Assembly (NCBI GenBank): GCA_900323505.1
Contig: OOIN01000043.1
Location: 868,001-932,000 of the forward strand
Length of the DNA: 64,000 bases
Origin: Ustilago trichophora
Lineage: Eukaryota > Basidiomycota > Ustilaginomycetes > Ustilaginales > Ustilaginaceae
Direction of reading: 5' to 3'
Shown here: one piece after another, positions 12,348-22,784 of the stretch
Position numbering within the stretch: position 1 is the first letter of the stretch
Layout: the number at the start of each line of letters is the position of its first letter
Notes under the pieces: generated by a model
Told to the model about the DNA's origin: nothing
What the model saw: the letters and a program-made list of their open reading frames with translations, nothing else
Databases searched by the model: none
Made by a program: the position numbers and the translations under genes

Positions 12348-12391
12348 TTTTTTTTTTCTTTTTTTTTTTTTTTTTTTTTTTTTTTTCTTTT
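12348..12391. repeat. Poly(T) tract
   Basis: A nearly uninterrupted T run broken by single C residues, in the gene-poor region. A shorter T run lies just upstream at 12306. It could be a decayed reverse poly(A) tail or a simple slippage repeat. No flanking element was recognised. Confidence 0.9.
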
Positions 12392-12851
12392 GATCCCTGC
12401 ATCGCGGGGTTATTTCCAACGGCGAGTTTCCGAAACGAGGTAGAATACAGCAAGTGCCACACACATGCAGCTCTCTTCGGTACTACTGTTCAGCCAAATG
12501 CATCACAGCCTTCGGGAAATCATATCCGAGGCATGAAAGGGTGATGGGGGCGTGGGACGCGTACTCGGATAGAGCTAACCTAAAGCGCCATCTGCTCGAG
12601 CTTACAAGAAAGTTGTAGGTTAGCACAAGGTAGAAAAACAGGGGCGCGGTGATGAGGAAAGGTCTCTAAAAGATGGGACCCAGAATCCGGTGGTTCACAC
12701 GACCCAAGTTTTGATAACCTCCGAGACTTGTTTTTTTTCTTCTTTATTTTTTGAGGGAGTGCCACATGGTCGAAAGAGCATAATCGCAATCTACTGTACA
12801 GAATAGTACAGAGTGGTGCAGCATATTATGCGCTAGGAGTGAGAATCTCAG

Positions 12852-12886
12852 GTAGTAGTAGTAGCAGTAGTAGTAGCAGTAGTAGC
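12852..12886. repeat. GTA/GCA trinucleotide microsatellite
   Basis: About 11-12 trinucleotide units, mostly GTA with interspersed GCA, in noncoding sequence. Confidence 0.9.
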
Positions 12887-15800
12887 TGCTTCCCGCATAC
12901 ATAGCCCCGAGTCTCCTGAAGATTTTGAACCGCAACATAGCAAGACGGCTCGCTTGCCGACCGGTGTACTGTTTCCGATGCGCTGTGCGATACTAGTCTC
13001 GTTTGTATGTTGCTTCTGCGGCTTCAAGAACTGCATGCAGGCTTTTCAGACGATGGATCGCGTTTAGTTAGCTGTTTGAGTCTGGTTGCTATTTCCGCGG
13101 AATGGAGCTTTTACCCTGTACCCGCCTGATTGGACGACATTGGCCTCTTTTACACCAGAGGTTGTTGTTGTTGTTTGCGACTCTTTCCTCTCCGCCACTT
13201 TTCTTCTGTCGTCTCTTCTCGCATAACGATCACAAGGCTCGCTGGTCGCTCGCTCGCGCGCTCTCTCTTTCTCTTTCTCTCTTTCGCTGACCCAACGCGC
13301 CAATTCAGTCTCAGACACACTGTTGCCAAAGTTGCATGAATACCACTCAGGTTGTCACCAGAGACGGATCGGAGCACCTTCTTTTCGCCTGTCACCTGCG
13401 TCGTCACTGCAGATTGGACGGCCTTGCAGCGCGACTCGCACTGATGATGTAATTCCGTGACCAGATCTGCCCCGCCCGCAACCTTTGCTTTCTTGTTTCC
13501 ATCGGCTTCCTCCTTCCTCTAAACCCTGTGAAGCAGGCATTCTGTTGTCCCAATTTACACATCCGGAAGCGGACGTATGAGAAGAGTCATAGAATGGAGA
13601 TGGGAAATGTACACACCTACAAGTCGACAAGATGTGGACATTCTTCCGGAGGTAGAAGGATGGTGCGCTATCTCGCTTCGGCCAACTCGGTGGGGTGACA
13701 ATGTGTGCTTCGAACCTCATCTATCTCACTTAACGTTAAAGAAACAGGTTAGGATAAGGCGCTGTCGGTGAAGGTCGGCGCAGACAACAGGCACGGCGGC
13801 GAAGGGTGACACATTTACGTTGGCTCTAGAACCCGAGTGACGGGACGTTGTCAAAGGCCGAGCGTAGTCCGATCTGCCGACGGTCTCCATCTGAGGTCGG
13901 CTTCGATCCATGCAAAGCACTCTCTCGAGCGATTGCCTAGTCGCATGCTTATCTCGCACCTCGCTGCGATACACTAGTTGAACCCTACAGCTAAGCTTGC
14001 ACGGAGGATGAACCGAGCTTAACTACACTGGAGGTTTCTCAGACCTCTGCAAACAATCTCTCCTGTAATGCCGTACTGTTCGCTTGCTGCAGACATTGTG
14101 ATGATCCATCGTTTTGACCCACGCCACAATGCAAGTGTTGTGAAAGGATTGTCACCCCCGCGATCTCACAAATCACGACACCAACCACCGAATCGGCCCT
14201 CTAATACCAACGTCTGTGTTGAAAGCCTTGTTCCTCCTAACGCCATGGGTTAGGGGCCAAGTTGAGCTCATATGGAGCCGTTCCATGCTGAAAAAGGAAT
14301 CCAGCCATCGTTGACGGTTCCGAAGGAACAGCAAAGGTAGACTCGTGACCAGCTTGATGGTTTTGGTTGAAAGCGGACTTGGCCCACCGGCGACCCTTCC
14401 TTACATGAAAAGCGGGTGTCAGGTGCATCAGTACGCCTCGAATCGCACGCTTCCCGAAAGATTCCTCCAAGTGGGCTGGCTCGCTCTCTGATGAAAATCC
14501 GATGCCGATTCCGAGCTAGCCAGCCCAAAAGGCACGCTAAATACTGGCGGCAAAGTCGAATTGATCAGCCTGTTGTCGCACTGGCTCAATAATCGCCGAA
14601 GCTTCCACTGAAATCCCATATGATCTGACTTTTCAGCGCTCGTGGTCTTGGCTCGCTTGGCAAGCAAACGCCGACGCTGTACAGACTCGCCACGGAAGAC
14701 AAGCTCTGATATGTTGTGCGCGAGGATTTGCTCTGAGGATGGCTGTGAAAAGCGTGACAACGCGACTTGTAAATAAAAAGTAAAATTGCAAATGAAGACA
14801 CAAAGTAGAGGTGGAGGAGGAGTGAAATGCTTTGGCAAAGGCAAAACGTTCGGAAGCTAGGCAAAGGGCGCAGGAGGCTTGGGTGATGTGCGGGCTTCAC
14901 GTCGGTCGGAAGTGACGGAACTGTACCCGACTGTGGTCATTCCAATGCCAACGAGAAGAGGTGGAACAAGAGAAATCGAGGCTTGCTTTGCATTTGTCTG
15001 ACACGCCCACATGCATCGCACGCTGCTGCCGATGAGCTCGCCTCGTCTCGCATCAGCCGCCTCAAGCCTATTTCCAGAGCAAAGGGTCGATCCTCCCCCA
15101 ATTTGGTGGGGTTCAACGTCATCTTTCCATCTCATGAGGCGGTGGTCGTTTGGCGTTTCGTTGCTACGATGCCGCTTGTGTCGTCTTTGCGAAGTCGAAA
15201 TACGATGGGTTGCTCTTCCTCTCGATTTGTGGAAAATGCAAAGCCGACAACTCCCCACTATCGCGATGTGCCTGACCGCATTGTGGGCTCCTTTCGAGGA
15301 GACTGCAACAGCAATCATCATGTCGATAGATCGGGGCGACTGTAAAGCCAAAAAAGCAAAAAGAGAAGGAAAATTAATTCCGCTCGCACAGAGAGAGAGG
15401 GAACAAAAAGCGCATCTCGGGGATTGCCGAATCCGGGTCGAGCGGTTGGCAGCCCGGCAATCTGGGTGAGTTGCATGCATATTGAGATCCTCCCTCTCTC
15501 GCTCTCCACGTCGCAGTAGGAATTTCACCCACCCTTACTTGGCTTGGCTACCTCATTTTGGGTTGCGTCGGCGGCACACTGCTCCGCTTCTCGGCTGTCC
15601 ATCAGCGGCTATCGTTTGGATTTCAAGGAGCTAGACACACCCCACCCGGATCTCATCTTTCTCGACCTTCCACAATCTTGGTCCGGCTGCTCTGCCGAGT
15701 TTTATGACAGTAAAACCCCCCCGAGACCCACTCTTTTCGCCCTTTTCGCCCTTTGGTCACTCTGTAGCTAGGGAAGCTAGGGTTGGTTACGCAAAATCTA

Positions 15801-17039
15801 TAGCCGTACGCGCATCTGCAGCCACGCCCCGTGGTTGTCTGCTGATGAGTGTCACGATGGAGGCTGCTGCTCGTGCATACGACACGACAAAAAATGGCTA
15901 TTGTGCGCCAAGGCTTGCCGTTCGGCCTGTGTTGTGATTGCGCTGCACTGCTTCGGCTGGTGCTGCAGTTGAACAAACACACGCACACACACCAAATGAT
16001 GCAGATATTCCCCCCAAGCCTTGTGCGCCTCTTCGGGAACCTCACCGACCGGGATTGCCAACTATCGGCCCTGCACTGCCCAGCCTTTAATCTAGCCCTC
16101 GAAGTACCATCTTTGCTCTTTTTCTTTTCCCTTTTTGTTGCTTCCGTTCCCATCTACCATATCTAGCCTCTGTCTTTTGCATCAACACCACTTCCACCAA
16201 TACGCCCGCCTTCGCCTTTTCAGCCGCTGTATCGTGTCCAGCATTCGTTACTACCAGCATACTCCCGCTCTCTTAAAGTGCGCTTGATAGGAAACGACCA
16301 CGTTCAGCTAGCTGTGGTCAATTCGCATCCTCTTGACCAATCCTCAACAGCCGTTTGTCTAGAATAACGCCCTTCCCACGCTCCATCGAGCCGCTCCCTC
16401 CATCGTATCGACGGTCCGCCAATCTACGCACGCCTCTTTGCTTCGTTGGGCGCTTTTCCGATCAGCAGTCCTACATCAACTTCGGAACTGCCTCCGACGT
16501 CGCCTGGCATTTCCCCCTGCCTGATTCATCATCTCGCAGCAGCAGCCGCAGGCTTGCCCTTCATATCGGTTCCGCATCCTTTCATCAGCAGCTTATCCGG
16601 CAACTGCGTGCATTCTCAAGCGCTGCCCTGTGCGATCATCCCTGACCCGGCATAGCTTCCCCGAACTTAAGTTAAGCTAGTTAAAGCCGATCTACCTCAA
16701 CAGCCTACGCTTCAGCAGTCGACTTGCTTTGCCGGTCTTTCGCATTGCTCGCCAGCTTGCCGGTACTGTCACAGGACAGTCATCTCCAGCGATCTCAGCA
16801 GTCTCTTGTTGGATGCCCACAAGGTCTCATCGGCACTTCCGACGGCCCTCCCGACCCGTGACTCTGGTTTGAAATCAAGCCGCACTTGGTCAGTGCCAGA
16901 CAGCACTCTACTGAAAGAATTGCTTGCTCAAATACACTTGGCCTTGCTTTTTAACGTCCTCGGGACCTTTTTGCCCACGATTTCGTCCGCCACTGTCGAC
17001 TTTGCTCTGAGCAGCAGAAAGCTCTTGCCGCCCGTCACC

Positions 17040-20000
17040 ATGGACAGGCCGCCTTATTACGCCGATCCTCGAGCCTCGGCTCCTCGATCTTCCACGTCCA
17101 GAGGTGAACAAGATCCACGACGAGGCTTGGAGCGATTACCTCCCGTGCTGCCCTCCAGTCACTCTCTGCCCAAATTGCCTCTGGCAAGATCCGATGGGCT
17201 TCCTCCTCTGGGTCACACTCGTCTTCCTCCCATCAAGGACTCGAACACTTCTCCCTACGCTGTTCACCGTCCTTATCCAACCATCTCTGATAGGCCCGCT
17301 TTTGACGCTCCTCGTCGTCCAAGCCCGCCTTCATCGGTTCCCGTCGGTATGGTCTCGGCTGACTATATGCACTCGAGAAGGTCGCCTGGTGACACTGCTC
17401 CTGCTACCTACCATCCGTCGCATATGCGCCATCCGGATGCGTACCGTCAAGACGCCTTACCTGGCCACGCATCGTCACACATACCTCATCACATCCATTA
17501 CGACGCTCCACCCCCACACATACGCCATGCTTCCGAGGTCGAGCCGGTCTCAGCAGGAGCCCCCATCAAACGACCTCGCGTTTCGCTCGCCTGTCTAGCT
17601 TGCCGCAACCGCAAGTCTCGCTGTGATGGCGTTCGCCCCACTTGCAAGACGTGCGCAAATATGAGTGAGTCTGACCCGCACCACAGCACGCTAATCCTCC
17701 TTGCCCGTACTGACATATTCTCTCCATCTGTACAATCACAGAAATTGAATGCAAATGGCCAGAGGTCGATTTCCGTCGAGCCAAGACTGGAGACGCTGCC
17801 AGAGCCCGCAAAAGAAGTCCTGCTGGTCCTTCCTCTCAGCGATCTCCAGATTCTGCAGAGCAAAAGCCTCGAGGCATGCCCGAGTCGGCTTCCGACGTCT
17901 ACCGTCGCCCAGCTGCAGAAAGGGGCAGTCTGCCACCCTCGCAGTCAATGCCCATGGTTCCCATGGCTTCCAGCTCGCTCCCTCACACTGCTTCGACGTC
18001 TACGAGCCCTACTTTGAGCCGCAGCAATCGCTTCCGAACTCACTCAGACGGCGACCGGGAAGCCCGCTACGCAGAATCATCCTTACACACAAGCCGCAGT
18101 CCGACCGAGCGTCACATGCACCCTTCTTTTGCACACGAGAGCCGTTCGGGCCCGTATGGAAGGGAAGCTCTTGCACGCCCCTACAGCTCGGCCGGCGTCC
18201 CAAGCTCCCGACATGACTCGTCCACGTCCGCAACCTGGACGCGTGATGATCGCATGGACCCCTATCCTCAAGATCGTCGCATGGTATGGGAGAGTCAGCC
18301 CAGCCGACCAGTGCGACCCATGCCCGAGTCTCGCATTCAGAGACCCAACGCAGCCGCGACAAGATGCAAGGACAGGGCCGCCGAGATTGCTATCCTTGCA
18401 CGCCCAGCTACCGACTCCCAACGTCTTGCCGTCGAGGCCTCCATGGCTAGGGAAATTTCTTTGGAAGATCTTGCGGATAAGAGTACCGCCGGTGAGCGCC
18501 TAGACTTTGCGTTTGCGGCGGACTGGGATGCCATCGGCGGCCTCTCGCACACGGCTCGCCGCCCTTTCATGGATGTGGCTGCTGGCATCGTCGCAGTCCT
18601 CGAGCTCTTTGGCCCAAAGAGCACTGTGGATGCCAGTGCTCGCTTGCACCTCTTCCGCTTGCGCAACGGCCCCAGCAGCCACCCTGATCTGCGCCACTTG
18701 AGCATCGCCACGGATCTATCTCCGCGCGAAGAGCGCGAGCTGCTTGAAACCATATCGTCCTCCTACGACACGCTCAGCTATCCCATCCCGGTTGACCGCC
18801 TTTCTTTGCCTTTGATCGATGGCATTCAACGCGCCTTGGATGACGACACTTTGAAAGCGGAGGACCGGGCCGATGTTTCTGGAGTGCGTTCACCCGTTCA
18901 TCCTTCATCGCCACCGCCCGCGGATGTCATCCCCTATGTGCGCCAAGAAGACGTCAAACCGCCACAGCGCATCCTTGAGCTCTTGTTCCAGCGATACGTT
19001 GACAACGTTGGAGATCAAATGCCTGGCCTTGATACCAAAACTATTGGTGCACGCATCCGCGATGGCTCCATCTCCGCGCTCTTCGCCAACGCTCTCTGCT
19101 CCATCGGTGCCAGTCTCTACGAACGTGTCGGCCAGCGACCGCTTGCAAGCGATGCCTTGAGCAGCAAAGTGTATTTCGAGCGTGCGCGTGCCCTCATCGG
19201 CGCGGCGTTGCAAAATCCGGATCTCGAAGCCATCCTGGCGCTTGGCGTCATGGCCATCCGAGATATCCTGATGGGGCAGGTCGTCTCTTCAGCCGTCCTT
19301 GTGTCGTCCGCGGTTCGTCTGTGCATGCAGCTCGACTTGCATCGAGCACGACCGACGCAGCATCGACAGCCATCACCCGCTTCTGACGCTGCAGACGGCG
19401 GCGACGCTAGCAAAAAGCTGATTGCTGAAGATGTCTTTTGGATGACGTACTGTTTGGATCGCATCACTTCGATCGCCACAGCCCGACCGCTCGCCATCAA
19501 GGATCGTGACATTGACACACCTTTCCCGGCAACGATGCGCAAGGGCGAGCCCTGCATCTTTGCTGCGCTCGTCAGGCAGTTGCACTATCTGGGACGCTTG
19601 GCCGAGGTCGCCCTGTCGTCACCTGTGAGTGGAGCTACCAGCGGCAGCCCCGAGCGGGAACGAGCGCGTGAGATGGAGATTGCGGCCATCGGGGCCGACT
19701 TGGTCGGACACTATGAGTCGCTTCCCTCGGTGCTTCAGCTGGGATCAGCCAACCTCAACCAGGCCCATGAAAAAGGCGATTCGCTCTCGTTCCTCCAGCT
19801 GCATCTCACGCACAACATGGCACTTCTCCACCGCTTCTTGCTTTCGGAAGCGCCCATGACCAATGCAGACTACGATGCCATGCGCTCGGCTGCTAACGAG
19901 ACGGTTGAGATCTGCCTGCTGGGAGACTCACTGAACCCGACCATGCTGGCCGATACGCCCCTGTCCGCCGTCGCATGCTTCCTGGCTGGATGCGTCTCGC

Positions 20001-20383
20001 TCTCCGAGATGGAATTCCTGGAAGAGTCGATGCAGACCGCATCCAGCGAGACCGCATACCGAAGCATGGTAGCTCAACTCGAAGCAGCCCGATCCAACCT
20101 CGCCAAACTCATGGAGACCCTGGTGCGTCACGCCAAATTCTGGCCGGTGGCCGGCAAGCTTGTCAGCGTCCTGGAGACGCAAAAGGCCCGCCCCACAACA
20201 CCTAGCATCTCCCCAGCCACGATCGCTTCGCTCGTCTCTCAAGTCGAAGCGATCCACATTCTCGTGCGCCGGCCTGGCGAGGCTAGCGATAGCCTGCGGG
20301 AGACATCCAATCAAACTCCAGTCCAGATTCGAAAAGTTGCCGACTTGGAGATGCTCCGCGCCGCTTTCCCTCACTTGTGCTAG
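17040..20383 (+). CDS. Zn2Cys6 fungal transcription factor
   Basis: Two exons, 17040-17664 and 17742-20383, are joined across a 77-bp intron (gtgagt donor, cacag acceptor). The protein is about 1088 aa. The intron falls inside the binuclear zinc cluster, and splicing restores the spacing CX2C-X6-C-X6-C-X2-C-X6-C, starting near residue 185 (CLACRNRKSRC, then CKTC, then KIEC). Basic residues inside the cluster fit DNA binding. A Ser/Pro-rich linker leads to a fungal-specific regulatory middle region from about 610 (PPQRILELLFQRY, later YCLDRITSIATARPLAI). I chose the ATG at 17040 because of its good context (caccATGGa). An in-frame ATG at 16806 would add 78 residues without motifs. The regulated pathway cannot be told from the sequence. 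Confidence 0.88.
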
Positions 20384-20791
20384 ACTGCTGTTGCTCATGT
20401 ATCCTAGGCATCAACATCTCCGCTGTTTTCTTAGACAATTTCTTTGAACCACTTGTTGATGGATTTGCGTTCGAATATGTTGTTTGTGCGTCTAACCAGT
20501 TTGAAGTGCATGTTGACTGCTGGCCTGGGGCACGGCGGAAAGCATGAAGCGCATGTTGTGCTGAATACGTTGGGCAGTTCAGAGGTGGGGGATGCTTAGT
20601 TGGCGGGCTTTGCACTTGCGCTGCTTAAGCCCATGCTGGATTGATTGTCGAGTGTCTGCGTGTGAGTTATGCCTTGTGGCGCGAATCGAATGCCATCCAC
20701 GTTCTGGAGCTTGTTTGACGCGGGGGAGATCGGCTGGGCAAAGGTTTTCGGTTTTCCATCAGATAGGGCTACATGGTACGACCAACGATCT
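20384..20791. other. Intergenic: convergent 3' ends
   Basis: A short convergent spacer between the zinc-cluster factor and ARPC5. Nothing recognisable is seen apart from expected 3' untranslated sequence. Confidence 0.6.
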
Positions 20792-21736
20792 CTAGACGGT
20801 ACGGCGGTCCGACATGACCCTAACAATGCATCCTGTGCCTGCGACCTCCGTCAACTGCCGGGCGAACCGCAATTACAAGTCTCTTGTCAGTATAACGCCT
20901 TCTACGCGGAACGTGTGCCATCAGAGGGAGTGGGAGGTGAAAGAATACTTACGCGTTCATGCCAACCAAGAAGGACAGCGCAGTTGATACCTTCGCCTTC
21001 CCCACCAAGTTCAAGACCTTTGTAGAGGTACTTCATAAGTGCGTCGCGCTGATCGATCGAGATGGATTTCACGGCGGCCGCAATGTCGGAAGATTTGGTG
21101 CTGTTGACGATCTCTAGCAGCGATTGCAGGGTGACATGCTACGATGTTGGGATGTTTGGAAAGTTGATAAGGTAGCGAGCACATGTGAGTGTGAGTGGAT
21201 GCAGTGCGTGCGGGGAGAAGTAGAGGGGAGTGCAGAGTTAGTGTCTGTTTCATCATATCACGCACTGCTGCTTCTTGTCGAGCTTTGACCCTCTGAGTTC
21301 TCATAGGTTGAGGCTGCAAGAGGAGTGCTTGCGTTTGGAGAGTGGAGATTGGAGATGCTTACCTTGGCTTCTTCGACATTAGGTCCGTAAGGGTAATCCG
21401 AGAGTACGAGTGCCAATGCGCCTGCAACATCAGCCCTGTCATTTTCGCCGCCACGTAGCAAGCAACCAAGCCAAGGATTCCGGGTGCCGATATGTCAACG
21501 TCAGTCAGCCAATCGGTTCAATTAGCACGAAGTCTGGCCCATCCGGTCGAGCTACAATGCTCAATGGGCAGGATGGACGCAACTCACCTTCCAATCAACG
21601 TCCTAACCTCGGTCGATTTCGACTTTGCATCTGCTAGCGCCTGTTCTGGAGACTTGGGATATGGCTCTACCAGCTCTTCGTCCAAGATAACGTCCTCGTC
21701 GTACTGGTCAATATCGATCTTGCGAAAGTTGTCCAT
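20792..21736 (-). CDS. Arp2/3 complex subunit 5 (ARPC5, p16-Arc)
   Basis: Four exons on the minus strand: 21736-21588, 21435-21363, 21138-20953 and 20854-20792. All have GT-AG borders and consistent phases, giving 156 aa. The start MDNFRKIDIDQYDED and the blocks DYPYGPNVEEAK, KSISIDQRDALMKYLYKGL, LLGWHER and GCIVRVMSDRRTV are diagnostic of ARPC5. This is the alpha-helical subunit of the seven-protein complex that nucleates branched actin, in fungi mainly at endocytic patches. The length matches the family (about 150 aa). The C-terminal RxMSDRRTV is the usual family ending, which supports the last exon. The gene is divergent from the OPT transporter. Confidence 0.93.
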
Positions 21737-22784
21737 GGTTGCTGCTTCTGTGATGTGATGATGCGACTAGTGTTGGGAGACCCAAGTATCCTCTACGTCG
21801 TGTTGCAGGGACGCTAGCAACTACAAATGTGATGGGGTGACGGTCCGGTTGTTTATAGGTGTTCAATTGGTGTGACCTCTTGCAGATGGTGCAAATGTTG
21901 CCGTCGATGTGGGTTGTGGAAGTCGAGAAGAATCGCAAAAGCGTTGATGGTGGATGGTAGTAAGCGATCCGTCCGAAGTGGAGTGGCGCTCGCGTGGCTG
22001 TGATGGGCGTGGCCGAAGTGAGCCAAATCGAGGGGCCGTGCGCCATGATTTGTTACATCTTGTATCACCTCACAATTTACCGCGATTTTTCCCGGCTGTT
22101 GATGCGTGACAGCTGTCTTCCATGCCCAGCCTCTTCCCTGCCCAACGTTGCTGATCGTTGGTCATGCCTTCTCGGCTTTCTGTAGACCATGAACGCTCAG
22201 GAGGGCCTGATAGACTGTCTAGTTCACCGCGAATTGTAATGTTATCGACCCTGGAATCCCAGCAAACGAAGAGCCAGGTACCACTCGGATCCTCTCCGGC
22301 CAGCTCTAGGCCACAACCGGGGACGTAGCTGTGGATCTCATTACGAAGACCACCTCTCATCCGTACAAACACCCACCCTCTGTATTTAGTGGGGCCAGCC
22401 ACAAACTTCGGTTGCGGCTCGACCCTTGCTTTTATCTTTCACATCTCACAGATTCTCGATTCCGGTGGCCCCTTCGGTATCAATGTCAACACACGTAGGA
22501 TGCCTCGCCTAGACCCGATTGGTCAAGTCCAGGCCAATGCATTTGGATGATTGCTATGAGGGATTTCCAATGTATAGCTCGTCTCCTGCGATGCGCCTAC
22601 CTAGTGCAAGGCTCAGAAGAACATGGGACCCACACTTCATTTCTGATCACACATTCGATCGGGGCCTGCGTGCTGACCACCAAGGGTCTCTGAATGAAGT
22701 CGTGGGTGTATGAGGTGTCTTTTTAAGCTAGAGTACATCAACTCTCCGCCCGTGACTCTGTCCGCCGCCTTCTGCACCACAACC
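21737..22784. other. Intergenic: divergent promoter of ARPC5 and the OPT transporter
   Basis: About 1 kb between two divergent genes. No additional coding region is recognised. An in-frame ATG at 22710 precedes the chosen OPT start. Confidence 0.6.

Larger units (their letters stand above)
8315..17039. other. 8.7-kb gene-poor region
   Basis: No convincing protein or tRNA gene was found on either strand. Frames up to about 225 codons occur (for example minus 8804-9478 and minus 14857-15528). They are rich in Arg/Ser/His/Cys, lack domain motifs, and do not show the third-position GC preference of the recognised genes. Visible elements are a T tract (12348-12391), a GTA/GCA microsatellite (12852-12886) and CT-rich stretches near 13250-13290. 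The last 1 kb (about 16000-17039) is pyrimidine-rich and probably contains the promoter and leader of the downstream transcription factor. Confidence 0.5.

Noticed and set aside
14857..15528. 223-codon minus-strand frame
   Set aside because: Arg/Ser/Cys-rich translation without domain features. It overlaps an equally open plus-strand frame and fits chance openness in GC-rich DNA.
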